DNA of 64,000 nucleotides from Aphelocoma coerulescens. Its lineage: Eukaryota; Chordata; Aves; Passeriformes; Corvidae. The notes below the pieces were generated by a model. That model was not told the DNA's origin. It worked only from the letters and a program-made list of their open reading frames with translations, and searched no databases. The translations under genes and the position numbers were made by a program. Location: contig NW_027184085.1 in the NCBI RefSeq assembly GCF_041296385.1, positions 8,489,301 to 8,553,300 of the forward strand, in the 5' to 3' direction. Below, piece by piece: positions 44,725-56,948 of this stretch (its first letter is position 1; every line of letters starts with the position of its first letter).

Positions 44725-46492
44725 ATCCATGGCTCTCTGACTTAGAGAGAAGGACGTTGTGCGTGCGGGACGGCGTCAAACACTTTGCACAAGTCCCAGC
44801 AGACGAGGTCACGCGCTCTGCCCCTATCCACCAATGCTGTAGCCCTACCCACAGATGGTTACCAAAATTGCCAGGAATGGCAACTTTCCCCTTTGGAAAG
44901 CCACGCTGCCTGTTACCTATCACCTCTTTGCTTTCCAGACGCCTCAGCTGAGGTTCCAGCAGAAGCAGTGCCAGCGTCTTGCCTGGCACGGAGGTCAGAC
45001 TGACTCCTTTGTATTCCCGTGCTCTTCTGCTCTCCCCTTTTTAAAAACAAGGGCTATACTTCCCCTCCTCCACAGGTATCAGGGACAAGACACCATTTTT
45101 CCAATATGATCCAGGGTGGCCTAGCAACTCCATCTGACAGTTCCCTAAGGACCCGCTAATGAATCTCTTCATGTCCCACAGACTTGCACATGTTCGGGTT
45201 CCTAAGATGGTCTCAAACCTCATCCTCTCCTACAGTGGCCTTGGGCTCTTCACTCTTCACACGGGGCTCCCTGCATTTGCCTTCTGCAACTTGGGCAGCG
45301 TGGCTGGAGCACTCGCACTGAAGAGGGACGCACAGACGTTGCTGAGAACCTCAGCGTTCTCTTTGCCCAGGACAGCCACGTCTCCCCTTTCCTTACGCAC
45401 ATTATCGCTAACATTCTTTTGCTTGCAAGAGATCTAGCGAAGCCTGCCCTCCCACCCTTGACAGCCCTGGCCAGACTCAATTCTAAAGGGGCCTTGGCAA
45501 GCCTAACCTTGTCTCTAGCTTACCGCACCCTGTCCCTGTGTTCCTTTCAGGCCACCTGTCCTCCTTCCCGCTTCCTGAAACTTTCTCTTTTTGCTCAGAG
45601 TTTGCCCAGCAGCTCCCTAGCCATCCGTGGATGCCTCCTGGCGTTTTCGCACCAGTTCCCCCTGCTTCAAATGCATCACTCCTCAGCTTGGAGGAAGGGG
45701 ATCCTTGAAATCCAGCCACATTCTTGGGCCCCTCTGTCCTCCAGGCCTCTATCATCTGGCACTCTGTCAAGTACATCCTTGAAGAGCCCAAAGTCTGCTC
45801 TCTCAAGTCCGGGCCAGGGAGTTCACTGGGTGACCGGCTCACTGTCCCGAGGATCTCCTACTCCAACACCCCGTGGTCGCTGCAGCCAAGGCTGCCTTGG
45901 AGCACCGTATTCCCCGCCAGCTCCTCCTATTGGTGAGCACACGGCCTCTGTCCTTGCTGGCTCCTCAGTCACTTGCGCAAGGGAGTTGTCAGTGACACAT
46001 CCCAGAAACCTCCCACGTGGCTTGTGCCCTGCCACGTTGCCTCTCCAAAAGATATCGCTGCGGTTCAAAACCCCACTGAGGCCCAGGGCTTGCAAACGCA
46101 AAACCACTACCATCCGGCTATACGGGGCTTCGTCCACTCCATCCTCCCGCATGGATGGGCCTGTACCAGACCCCAACCCCTCTAACATCCCGTGCCTCTG
46201 GTTCCCCCTTAACCTGGACCCACAAGCTCTCCAATGGCTCCTCATCCTAACCCAGGAACATTTCCATACTTTCCACTTGCTCACTGAAACACGCACAGCT
46301 AAACCCCGCCTCACCTCCACACCCTCTTTTCCCAACTGTCTAAAACCTTCCAATCCAATGCCCCACTCATAGGAGCAATCCCACAATGTCTCCATGAGGC
46401 CAGGGAGATCATGCCCGCCCAGGCATGCCTATGCCCTCAACTCCTCTTCCTTCTTCCCCATATTACGTGTGTTTGTGCAAAGGCATCTGAAA
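44725..46492 (-). mobile_element. Decayed CR1 ORF2 fragment, unit 12
   Basis: Same fragment. G at 46116 is shared with units 1, 4 and 16. Confidence 0.85.
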
Positions 46493-47048
46493 CTACTGCC
46501 AAGTCTTCTCTACTTCACTCAAACGGGCCGGGCCCAGCTCCCTCAGCCTTTCTCACAAGCGATGCGCTCCCGTCCCCTCTGCGTCTACAGGGCTGGCCTG
46601 CCCCTCCAAGATCTCCACACCTCCCATGGACTAAAGAGCCCGGAACAGGACACCACCGCTCCAGGGCAGGGCTCTGGCAATCCCAAAACACAACGCATTT
46701 TGCCGCACGGGGGACAGTCTCATTTTGTTCTCTGCCTGCCTCCTCCACCGAAGCAGGGAAAACACAACCATGCCCTCACTCTGGGGCCAAACACATGGGA
46801 CAACAGACACAGAGCAAGCAACACAGCAGCAGCAAAGCTCCTCCTTTCTTCCTAATCCTTCTTCACTCAAGCCTATTTTTTAATGTCTTGTTGCCCTGCC
46901 TCCTCAGCTTCCAAGACTGCAGCGAGGCCACCTCCACGCAAGAACACCTCCAGGCCTCCAGCGCTCACACCCACACACACACGCCCTTGTACACTGCCAC
47001 TACCCCCGGGCCCCTGCTGCAAGAGGGGCATCCCCAGGCCTGGCCCAC

Positions 47049-47138
47049 TGACGTCACTGCTCATCCCTTGCAAGCACGAAAGGGAAACGCTGCCTAAGAG
47101 GAAAATAAAGGCAAGCCACAAAGTGAAAGGAAAAGTGA
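47049..47138 (+). promoter_or_regulatory. Distal CRE/ISRE/IRF cluster, unit 12
   Basis: CRE at 47049-47056, ISRE-like at 47078-47088 and double AAGTGA at 47121-47138. T at 47041, 8 nt before the CRE, is C in unit 16. Confidence 0.55.
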
Positions 47139-47407
47139 CCACGGCCACCACCAGGGCACTGCAGGTGGAAAAGATGCTTGGGCACAAAGAGAAACTTCAG
47201 CTGCACAGCACAGGCCTTGCAGCTGGCCCTGCAGCTGACCAAGAACACCCAACAACCCTCCCCGACACAGCTGACCCCGACGCCTCCGACCCAGCGCTTT
47301 CATAACCCCACTCACCCACTACTGCCACCCCACTGCCACCACAATCCCCAACCACGGACACCCCAACAAACCACTGCCCCGAGACCACCACAGCCACCAG
47401 CCCAGAC

Positions 47408-47474
47408 TGGAAACCACGGGCGGGAACTCCCAGCAATCAGAAAGCGATGAAGGGAAAGCTGCCGCGATACAAAG
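47408..47474 (+). promoter_or_regulatory. Proximal interferon promoter, unit 12
   Basis: kappaB at 47422-47431, IRF-type element at 47440-47458 and TATA-like box at 47466-47474, unchanged. Confidence 0.65.
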
Positions 47475-47576
47475 CCGCACACCCGGCACCACCCCAAGCA
47501 CAGCCACCACCAGCACCAGCGCCGAGCCTCACCAGCCTCCTGCCCAGCACCACCCCACAGCACCCACAGACCCACC

Positions 47577-48149
47577 ATGGCTGCGCCCAACGCCCCACAG
47601 CCACGCCTGCCGCACGCCGCCCCGGCACTCCTGCTCCTCCTCACGGCTCTCGCCACCACCCTCGCCTGCCAACAGCTCTGGACACACGACGACACCTTCC
47701 CCGGCGACGCACTCCGCCTCCTCCAGGACGTGGCTCCCGGCCACGCACAGCCCTGCCACCTCCAAGAGCCGCCCTTCTTCCCCGACACCCTCCTCCACAA
47801 CAACCTCCGCCCGCACCAAGCCGCCGCCACCGCCCTACGCATCCTCCAGAACCTCTTCCACACCCTCGGCACCAACAGCACCCGCCAGCACTGGCACAGC
47901 CAGGCTCGCAACGACCTCCTCAACAAACTCCAGCACTACATCCACCACCTCGAGCAATGCCTCCCCGACAACGCCACGCTCTTCAAAGGACCACGCAACC
48001 CGCTGCTCACCATCAACAAGTACTTCAGGGACATCCAACTCTTCCTCCACGCCCACAACCACAGCGCCTGCGCCTGGGAACACGTCCGCCTCGAAGCTCG
48101 CACCTCTTTACAGCACCTCCACAACCTCACCCGCACCATGCGCCGCTAG
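47577..48149 (+). CDS. IFNA-like: Type I interferon (IFN-alpha-like), copy 12
   Basis: The protein is identical to copy 1. P142 is CCG, with neither the P42 nor the T85 silent marker. The 3' flank is T-type. It is the expected partner of the truncated copy 16. Confidence 0.93.
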   Translation: MAAPNAPQPRLPHAAPALLLLLTALATTLACQQLWTHDDTFPGDALRLLQDVAPGHAQPCHLQEPPFFPDTLLHNNLRPHQAAATALRILQNLFHTLGTNSTRQHWHSQARNDLLNKLQHYIHHLEQCLPDNATLFKGPRNPLLTINKYFRDIQLFLHAHNHSACAWEHVRLEARTSLQHLHNLTRTMRR

Positions 48150-48361
48150 CGCAAACACCCACCCCCACACACCGACCCACGTCCTCGTGCCTCCCGCCAC
48201 GCTCCCGCACCAACGCCCCAAACCCACCCCGTGCCTCACGCCTCCCCTCTCCTGGGACAACAGACACGGCTGCAACCACCGCACGGCACCCGCAGCCTGC
48301 GACCACTGCGCCTCCATTCATACAGCCTCTCCCATCGATTTGGACAAAGGACTTTCTCTAC

Positions 48362-48436
48362 TTATTTATTCATTCATTTATTTATTTATTTATTTATTCA
48401 CTTATTTATTCACTTATTTATGCCACCGAAAATAAA
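48362..48436 (+). promoter_or_regulatory. AU-rich element and poly(A) signal, copy 12
   Basis: 60-nt tract (48362-48421) with the double TTCA pattern of copy 11. AATAAA at 48431-48436. Confidence 0.85.
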
Positions 48437-48729
48437 GACCCCTGACAAAACACTTGCCACTGCCTCTCGTCTCACTAACTCTGCAAACTCAGCCTTTGGG
48501 CCGGCGGAAAGCCACCTCTACTCAGCACCTACTCCTCTACTCCCAGCCCTGCTCCAGAAAGGGCTCTGCACAGCCCCTACCCGCTCTTCTCACTGCCACC
48601 TGCCCAAGCAGGTTTGTGCAGCAACCCCTTTGGAAAAACATTCCCAGCATTTGCCCAACATCACAAAAATAAAGACAGGATAAGGCTGGAAAGCACCACT
48701 GCAGCTCATCTGCTTTATCCACAGAGTCC

Positions 48730-48789
48730 TCCATCCATCCATCCATCCATCCATCCATCCATCCATCCATCCATCCATCCATCCATCCA
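48730..48789 (+). repeat. (ATCC)n microsatellite, unit 12
   Basis: 60 nt, uninterrupted (15 repeats). Confidence 0.97.
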
Positions 48790-50557
48790 ATCCATGGCTC
48801 TCTGACTTAGAGAGAAGGACGTTGTGCGTGCGGGACGGCGTCAAACACTTTGCACAAGTCCCGGCAGACGAGGTCACGCGCTCTGCCCCTATCCACCAAT
48901 GCTGTAGCCCTACCCACAGATGGTTACCAAAATTGCCAGGAATGGCAACTTTCCCCTTTGGAAAGCCACGCTGCCTGTTACCTATCACCTCTTTGCTTTC
49001 CAGACGCCTCAGCTGAGGTTCCAGCAGAAGCAGTGCCAGCGTCTTGCCTGGCACGGAGGTCAGACTGACTCCTTTGTATTCCCGTGCTCTTCTGCTCTCC
49101 CCTTTTTAAAAACAAGGGCTATACTTCCCCTCCTCCACAGGTATCAGGGACAAGACACCATTTTTCCAATATGATCCAGGGTGGCCTAGCAACTCCATCT
49201 GACAGTTCCCTAAGGACCCGCTAATGAATCTCTTCATGTCCCACAGACTTGCACATGTTCGGGTTCCTAAGATGGTCTCAAACCTCATCCTCTCCTACAG
49301 TGGCCTTGGGCTCTTCACTCTTCACACGGGGCTCCCTGCATTTGCCTTCTGCAACTTGGGCAGCACGGCTGGAGCACTCGCACTGAAGAGGGACGCACAG
49401 ACGTTGCTGAGAACCTCAGCGTTCTCTTTGCCCAGGACAGCCACGTCTCCCCTTTCCTTACGCACATTATCGCTAACATTCTTTTGCTTGCAAGAGATCT
49501 AGCGAAGCCTGCCCTCCCACCCTTGACAGCCCTGGCCAGACTCAATTCTAAAGGGGCCTTGGCAAGCCTAACCTTGTCTCTAGCTTACCGCACCCTGTCC
49601 CTGTGTTCCTTTCAGGCCACCTGTCCTCCTTCCCGCTTCCTGAAACTTTCTCTTTTTGCTCAGAGTTTGCCCAGCAGCTCCCTAGCCATCCGTGGATGCC
49701 TCCTGGCGTTTTCGCACCAGTTCCCCCTGCTTCAAATGCATCACTCCTCAGCTTGGAGGAAGGGGATCCTTGAAATCCAGCCACATTCTTGGGCCCCTCT
49801 GTCCTCCAGGCCTCTATCATCTGGCACTCTGTCAAGTACATCCTTGAAGAGCCCAAAGTCTGCTCTCTCAAGTCCGGGCCAGGGAGTTCACTGGGTGACC
49901 GGCTCACTGTCCCGAGGATCTCCTACTCCAACACCCCGTGGTCGCTGCAGCCAAGGCTGCCTTGGAGCACCGTATTCCCCGCCAGCTCCTCCTATTGGTG
50001 AGCACACGGCCTCTGTACTTGCTGGCTCCTCAGTCACTTGCGCAAGGGAGTTGTCAGTGACACATCCCAGAAACCTCCCACGTGGCTTGTGCCCTGCCAC
50101 GTTGCCTCTCCAAAAGATATCGCTGCGGTTCAAAACCCCACTGAGGCCCAGGGCTTGCAAACGCAAAACCACTACCATCCAGCTATACGGGGCTTCGTCC
50201 ACTCCATCCTCCCGCATGGATGGGCCTGTACCAGACCCCAACCCCTCTAACATCCCGTGCCTCTGGTTCCCCCTTAACCTGGACCCACAAGCTCTCCAAT
50301 GGCTCCTCATCCTAACCCAGGAACATTTCCATACTTTCCACTTGCTCACTGAAACACGCACAGCTAAACCCCGCCTCACCTCCACACCCTCTTTTCCCAA
50401 CTGTCTAAAACCTTCCAATCCAATGCCCCACTCATAGGAGCAATCCCACAATGTCTCCATGAGGCCAGGGAGATCATGCCCGCCCAGGCATGCCTATGCC
50501 CTCAACTCCTCTTCCTTCTTCCCCATATTACGTGTGTTTGTGCAAAGGCATCTGAAA
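48790..50557 (-). mobile_element. Decayed CR1 ORF2 fragment, unit 13
   Basis: Same fragment. It has the AC dinucleotide at 49365-49366, as in unit 9. Confidence 0.85.
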
Positions 50558-51113
50558 CTACTGCCAAGTCTTCTCTACTTCACTCAAACGGGCCGGGCCC
50601 AGCTCCCTCAGCCTTTCTCACAAGCGATGCGCTCCCGTCCCCTCTGCGTCTACAGGGCTGGCCTGCCCCTCCAAGATCTCCACACCTCCCATGGACTAAA
50701 GAGCCCGGAACAGGACACCACCGCTCCAGGGCAGGGCTCTGGCAATCCCAAAACACAACGCATTTTGCCGCACGGGGGACAGTCTCATTTTGTTCTCTGC
50801 CTGCCTCCTCCACCGAAGCAGGGAAAACACAACCATGCCCTCACTCTGGGGCCAAACACATGGGACAACAGACACAGAGCAAGCAACACAGCAGCAGCAA
50901 AGCTCCTCCTTTCTTCCTAATCCTTCTTCACTCAAGCCTATTTTTTAATGTCTTGTTGCCCTGCCTCCTCAGCTTCCAAGACTGCAGCGAGGCCACCTCC
51001 ACGCAAGAACACCTCCAGGCCTCCAGCGCTCACACCCACACACACACGCCCTTGTACACTGCCACTACCCCCGGGCCCCTGCTGCAAGAGGGGCATCCCC
51101 AGGCCTGGCCCAC

Positions 51114-51203
51114 TGACGTCACTGCTCATCCCTTGCAAGCACGAAAGGGAAACGCTGCCTAAGAGGAAAATAAAGGCAAGCCACAAAGTGAAAGGAAAAG
51201 TGA
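51114..51203 (+). promoter_or_regulatory. Distal CRE/ISRE/IRF cluster, unit 13
   Basis: CRE at 51114-51121, ISRE-like at 51143-51153 and double AAGTGA at 51186-51203, intact. Confidence 0.55.
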
Positions 51204-51472
51204 CCACGGCCACCACCAGGGCACTGCAGGTGGAAAAGATGCTTGGGCACAAAGAGAAACTTCAGCTGCACAGCACAGGCCTTGCAGCTGGCCCTGCAGC
51301 TGACCAAGAACACCCAACAACCCTCCCCGACACAGCTGACCCCGACGCCTCCGACCCAGCGCTTTCATAACCCCACTCACCCACTACTGCCACCCCACTG
51401 CCACCACAATCCCCAACCACGGACACCCCAACAAACCACTGCCCCGAGACCACCACAGCCACCAGCCCAGAC

Positions 51473-51539
51473 TGGAAACCACGGGCGGGAACTCCCAGCA
51501 ATCAGAAAGCGATGAAGGGAAAGCTGCCGCGATACAAAG
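51473..51539 (+). promoter_or_regulatory. Proximal interferon promoter, unit 13
   Basis: kappaB at 51487-51496, IRF-type element at 51505-51523 and TATA-like box at 51531-51539, unchanged. Confidence 0.65.
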
Positions 51540-51641
51540 CCGCACACCCGGCACCACCCCAAGCACAGCCACCACCAGCACCAGCGCCGAGCCTCACCAG
51601 CCTCCTGCCCAGCACCACCCCACAGCACCCACAGACCCACC

Positions 51642-52214
51642 ATGGCTGCGCCCAACGCCCCACAGCCACGCCTGCCGCACGCCGCCCCGGCACTCCTGCT
51701 CCTCCTCACGGCTCTCGCCACCACCCTCGCCTGCCAACAGCTCTGGACACACGACGACACCTTCCCTGGCGACGCACTCCGCCTCCTCCAGGACGTGGCT
51801 CCCGGCCACGCACAGCCCTGCCACCTCCAAGAGCCGCCCTTCTTCCCCGACACCCTCCTCCACAACAACCTCCGCCCGCACCAAGCCGCCGCCACTGCCC
51901 TACGCATCCTCCAGAACCTCTTCCACACCCTCGGCACCAACAGCACCCGCCAGCACTGGCACAGCCAGGCTCGCAACGACCTCCTCAACAAACTCCAGCA
52001 CTACATCCACCACCTCGAGCAATGCCTCCCCGACAACGCCACGCTCTTCAAAGGACCACGCAACCCGCTGCTCACCATCAACAAGTACTTCAGGGACATC
52101 CAACTCTTCCTCCACGCCCACAACCACAGCGCCTGCGCCTGGGAACACGTCCGCCTCGAAGCTCGCACCTCTTTACAGCACCTCCACAACCTCACCCGCA
52201 CCATGCGCCGCTAG
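51642..52214 (+). CDS. IFNA-like: Type I interferon (IFN-alpha-like), copy 13
   Basis: It shows no difference from copy 9 that I can read: common protein, P42 CCT, T85 ACT, P142 CCG and A-type 3' flank. Confidence 0.93.
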   Translation: MAAPNAPQPRLPHAAPALLLLLTALATTLACQQLWTHDDTFPGDALRLLQDVAPGHAQPCHLQEPPFFPDTLLHNNLRPHQAAATALRILQNLFHTLGTNSTRQHWHSQARNDLLNKLQHYIHHLEQCLPDNATLFKGPRNPLLTINKYFRDIQLFLHAHNHSACAWEHVRLEARTSLQHLHNLTRTMRR

Positions 52215-52426
52215 CGCAAACACCCACCCCCACACACCGACCCACGTCCACGTGCCTCCCGCCACGCTCCCGCACCAACGCCCCAAACCCACCCCGTGCC
52301 TCACGCCTCCCCTCTCCTGGGACAACAGACACGGCTGCAACCACCGCACGGCACCCGCAGCCTGCGACCACTGCGCCTCCATTCATACAGCCTCTCCCAT
52401 CGATTTGGACAAAGGACTTTCTCTAC

Positions 52427-52501
52427 TTATTTATTCATTTATTTATTTATTCACTTATTTATTCACTTATTTATTCACTTATTTATGCCACCGAAAATAA
52501 A
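52427..52501 (+). promoter_or_regulatory. AU-rich element and poly(A) signal, copy 13
   Basis: 60-nt tract (52427-52486), copy-7/9 pattern. AATAAA at 52496-52501. Confidence 0.85.
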
Positions 52502-52794
52502 GACCCCTGACAAAACACTTGCCACTGCCTCTCGTCTCACTAACTCTGCAAACTCAGCCTTTGGGCCGGCGGAAAGCCACCTCTACTCAGCACCTACTCC
52601 TCTACTCCCAGCCCTGCTCCAGAAAGGGCTCTGCACAGCCCCTACCCGCTCTTCTCACTGCCACCTGCCCAAGCAGGTTTGTGCAGCAACCCCTTTGGAA
52701 AAACATTCCCAGCATTTGCCCAACATCACAAAAATAAAGACAGGATAAGGCTGGAAAGCACCACTGCAGCTCATCTGCTTTATCCACAGAGTCC

Positions 52795-52863
52795 TCCATC
52801 CATCCCATCCATCCATCCATCCATCCATCCATCCATCCATCCATCCATCCATCCATCCATCCA
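52795..52863 (+). repeat. (ATCC)n microsatellite, unit 13
   Basis: 69 nt with the ATCCCATCC interruption, one repeat longer than in unit 9. Confidence 0.97.
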
Positions 52864-54631
52864 ATCCATGGCTCTCTGACTTAGAGAGAAGGACGTTGTG
52901 CGTGTGGGACGGCGTCAAACACTTTGCACAAGTCCCGGCAGACGAGGTCACGCGCTCTGCCCCTATCCACCAATGCTGTAGCCCTACCCACAGATGGTTA
53001 CCAAAATTGCCAGGAATGGCAACTTTCCCCTTTGGAAAGCCACGCTGCCTGTTACCTATCACCTCTTTGCTTTCCAGACGCCTCAGCTGAGGTTCCAGCA
53101 GAAGCAGTGCCAGCGTCTTGCCTGGCACGGAGGTCAGACTGACTCCTTTGTATTCCCGTGCTCTTCTGCTCTCCCCTTTTTAAAAACAAGGGCTATACTT
53201 CCCCTCCTCCACAGGTATCAGGGACAAGACACCATTTTTCCAATATGATCCAGGGTGGCCTAGCAACTCCATCTGACAGTTCCCTAAGGACCCGCTAATG
53301 AATCTCTTCATGTCCCACAGACTTGCACATGTTCGGGTTCCTAAGATGGTCTCAAACCTCATCCTCTCCTACAGTGGCCTTGGGCTCTTCACTCTTCACA
53401 CGGGGCTCCCTGCATTTGCCTTCTGCAACTTGGGCAGCACGGCTGGAGCACTCGCACTGAAGAGGGACGCACAGACGTTGCTGAGAACCTCAGCGTTCTC
53501 TTTGCCCAGGACAGCCACGTCTCCCCTTTCCTTACGCACATTATCGCTAACATTCTTTTGCTTGCAAGAGATCTAGCGAAGCCTGCCCTCCCACCCTTGA
53601 CAGCCCTGGCCAGACTCAATTCTAAAGGGGCCTTGGCAAGCCTAACCTTGTCTCTAGCTTACCGCACCCTGTCCCTGTGTTCCTTTCAGGCCACCTGTCC
53701 TCCTTCCCGCTTCCTGAAACTTTCTCTTTTTGCTCAGAGTTTGCCCAGCAGCTCCCTAGCCATCCGTGGATGCCTCCTGGCGTTTTCGCACCAGTTCCCC
53801 CTGCTTCAAATGCATCACTCCTCAGCTTGGAGGAAGGGGATCCTTGAAATCCAGCCACATTCTTGGGCCCCTCTGTCCTCCAGGCCTCTATCATCTGGCA
53901 CTCTGTCAAGTACATCCTTGAAGAGCCCAAAGTCTGCTCTCTCAAGTCCGGGCCAGGGAGTTCACTGGGTGACCGGCTCACTGTCCCGAGGATCTCCTAC
54001 TCCAACACCCCGTGGTCGCTGCAGCCAAGGCTGCCTTGGAGCACCGTATTCCCCGCCAGCTCCTCCTATTGGTGAGCACACGGCCTCTGTCCTTGCTGGC
54101 TCCTCAGTCACTTGCGCAAGGGAGTTGTCAGTGACACATCCCAGAAACCTCCCACGTGGCTTGTGCCCTGCCACGTTGCCTCTCCAAAAGATATCGCTGC
54201 GGTTCAAAACCCCACTGAGGCCCAGGGCTTGCAAACGCAAAACCACTACCATCCAGCTATACGGGGCTTCGTCCACTCCATCCTCCCGCATGGATGGGCC
54301 TGTACCAGACCCCAACCCCTCTAACATCCCGTGCCTCTGGTTCCCCCTTAACCTGGACCCACAAGCTCTCCAATGGCTCCTCATCCTAACCCAGGAACAT
54401 TTCCATACTTTCCACTTGCTCACTGAAACACGCACAGCTAAACCCCGCCTCACCTCCACACCCTCTTTTCCCAACTGTCTAAAACCTTCCAATCCAATGC
54501 CCCACTCATAGGAGCAATCCCACAATGTCTCCATGAGGCCAGGGAGATCATGCCCGCCCAGGCATGCCTGTGCCCTCAACTCCTCTTCCTTCTTCCCCAT
54601 ATTACGTGTGTTTGTGCAAAGGCATCTGAAA
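52864..54631 (-). mobile_element. Decayed CR1 ORF2 fragment, unit 14
   Basis: Same fragment. T at 52905 and the AC dinucleotide at 53439-53440 match unit 10. Confidence 0.85.
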
Positions 54632-55187
54632 CTACTGCCAAGTCTTCTCTACTTCACTCAAACGGGCCGGGCCCAGCTCCCTCAGCCTTTCTCACAAGCG
54701 ATGCGCTCCCGTCCCCTCTGCGTCTACAGGGCTGGCCTGCCCCTCCAAGATCTCCACACCTCCCATGGACTAAAGAGCCCGGAACAGGACACCACCGCTC
54801 CAGGGCAGGGCTCTGGCAATCCCAAAACACAACGCATTTTGCCGCACGGGGGACAGTCTCATTTTGTTCTCTGCCTGCCTCCTCCACAGAAGCAGGGAAA
54901 ACACAACCATGCCCTCACTCTGGGGCCAAACACATGGGACAACAGACACAGAGCAAGCAACACAGCAGCAGCAAAGCTCCTCCTTTCTTCCTAATCCTTC
55001 TTCACTCAAGCCTATTTTTTAATGTCTTGTTGCCCTGCCTCCTCAGCTTCCAAGACTGCAGCGAGGCCACCTCCACGCAAGAACACCTCCAGGCCTCCAG
55101 CGCTCACACCCACACACACACGCCCTTGTACACTGCCACTACCCCCGGGCCCCTGCTGCAAGAGGGGCATCCCCAGGCCTGGCCCAC

Positions 55188-55277
55188 TGACGTCACTGCT
55201 CATCCCTTGCAAGCACGAAAGGGAAACGCTGCCTAAGAGGAAAATAAAGGCAAGCCACAAAGTGAAAGGAAAAGTGA
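55188..55277 (+). promoter_or_regulatory. Distal CRE/ISRE/IRF cluster, unit 14
   Basis: CRE at 55188-55195, ISRE-like at 55217-55227 and double AAGTGA at 55260-55277, intact. Confidence 0.55.
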
Positions 55278-55546
55278 CCACGGCCACCACCAGGGCACTG
55301 CAGGTGGAAAAGATGCTTGGGCACAAAGAGAAACTTCAGCTGCACAGCACAGGCCTTGCAGCTGGCCCTGCAGCTGACCAAGAACACCCAACAACCCTCC
55401 CCGACACAGCTGACCCCGACGCCTCCGACCCAGCGCTTTCATAACCCCACTCACCCACTACTGCCACCCCACTGCCACCACAATCCCCAACCACGGACAC
55501 CCCAACAAACCACTGCCCCGAGACCACCACAGCCACCAGCCCAGAC

Positions 55547-55613
55547 TGGAAACCACGGGCGGGAACTCCCAGCAATCAGAAAGCGATGAAGGGAAAGCTG
55601 CCGCGATACAAAG
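55547..55613 (+). promoter_or_regulatory. Proximal interferon promoter, unit 14
   Basis: kappaB at 55561-55570, IRF-type element at 55579-55597 and TATA-like box at 55605-55613, unchanged. Confidence 0.65.
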
Positions 55614-55715
55614 CCGCACACCCGGCACCACCCCAAGCACAGCCACCACCAGCACCAGCGCCGAGCCTCACCAGCCTCCTGCCCAGCACCACCCCACAGC
55701 ACCCACAGACCCACC

Positions 55716-56288
55716 ATGGCTGCGCCCAACGCCCCACAGCCACGCCTGCCGCACGCCGCCCCGGCACTCCTGCTCCTCCTCACGGCTCTCGCCACCACCC
55801 TCGCCTGCCAACAGCTCTGGACACACGACGACACCTTCCCCGGCGACGCACTCCGCCTCCTCCAGGACGTGGCTCCCGGCCACGCACAGCCCTGCCACCT
55901 CCAAGAGCCGCCCTTCTTCCCCGACACCCTCCTCCACAACAACCTCCGCCCGCACCAAGCCGCCGCCACCGCCCTACGCATCCTCCAGAACCTCTTCCAC
56001 ACCCTCGGCACCAACAGCACCCGCCAGCACTGGCACAGCCAGGCTCGCAACGACCTCCTCAACAAACTCCAGCACTACATCCACCACCTCGAGCAATGCC
56101 TCCCCGACAACGCCACGCTCTTCAAAGGACCACGCAACCCGCTGCTCACCATCAACAAGTACTTCAGGGACATCCAACTCTTCCTCCACGCCCACAACCA
56201 CAGCGCCTGCGCCTGGGAACACGTCCGCCTCGAAGCTCGCACCTCTTTACAGCACCTCCACAACCTCACCCGCACCATGCGCCGCTAG
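55716..56288 (+). CDS. IFNA-like: Type I interferon (IFN-alpha-like), copy 14
   Basis: It shows no difference from copy 10 that I can read, including the 3' UTR C-to-T (56448). Common protein, P142 CCG, T-type 3' flank. Confidence 0.93.
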   Translation: MAAPNAPQPRLPHAAPALLLLLTALATTLACQQLWTHDDTFPGDALRLLQDVAPGHAQPCHLQEPPFFPDTLLHNNLRPHQAAATALRILQNLFHTLGTNSTRQHWHSQARNDLLNKLQHYIHHLEQCLPDNATLFKGPRNPLLTINKYFRDIQLFLHAHNHSACAWEHVRLEARTSLQHLHNLTRTMRR

Positions 56289-56500
56289 CGCAAACACCCA
56301 CCCCCACACACCGACCCACGTCCTCGTGCCTCCCGCCACGCTCCCGCACCAACGCCCCAAACCCACCCCGTGCCTCACGCCTCCCCTCTCCTGGGACAAC
56401 AGACACGGCTGCAACCACCGCACGGCACCCGCAGCCTGCGACCACTGTGCCTCCATTCATACAGCCTCTCCCATCGATTTGGACAAAGGACTTTCTCTAC

Positions 56501-56575
56501 TTATTTATTCATTTATTTATTTATTTATTTATTTATTCACTTATTTATTCACTTATTTATGCCACCGAAAATAAA
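56501..56575 (+). promoter_or_regulatory. AU-rich element and poly(A) signal, copy 14
   Basis: 60-nt ATTTA tract (56501-56560), copy-1 pattern. AATAAA at 56570-56575. Confidence 0.85.
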
Positions 56576-56868
56576 GACCCCTGACAAAACACTTGCCACT
56601 GCCTCTCGTCTCACTAACTCTGCAAACTCAGCCTTTGGGCCGGCGGAAAGCCACCTCTACTCAGCACCTACTCCTCTACTCCCAGCCCTGCTCCAGAAAG
56701 GGCTCTGCACAGCCCCTACCCGCTCTTCTCACTGCCACCTGCCCAAGCAGGTTTGTGCAGCAACCCCTTTGGAAAAACATTCCCAGCATTTGCCCAACAT
56801 CACAAAAATAAAGACAGGATAAGGCTGGAAAGCACCACTGCAGCTCATCTGCTTTATCCACAGAGTCC

Positions 56869-56948
56869 TCCATCCATCCATCCATCCATCCATCCATCCA
56901 TCCATCCATCCATCCATCCATCCATCCATCCATCCATCCATCCATCCA
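56869..56948 (+). repeat. (ATCC)n microsatellite, unit 14
   Basis: 80 nt, uninterrupted (20 repeats), the longest in the window. Confidence 0.97.

Larger units (their letters stand above)
32493..48789 (+). repeat. Higher-order repeat, block A (units 9-12)
   Basis: Four consecutive units form a block of 16297 nt whose marker substitutions recur in the same order in units 13-16. Markers: the AC dinucleotide at 33068 (GT elsewhere) in units 9 and 10; T at 36604 in unit 10; T and A at 41442 and 41450 in unit 11; G at 46116 in unit 12; interferon variants L29R and R103H in unit 11; and an interrupted microsatellite only in unit 9. Correlated markers already begin in the 3' half of unit 8, so the true left edge may lie a little before 32493. 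Confidence 0.85.
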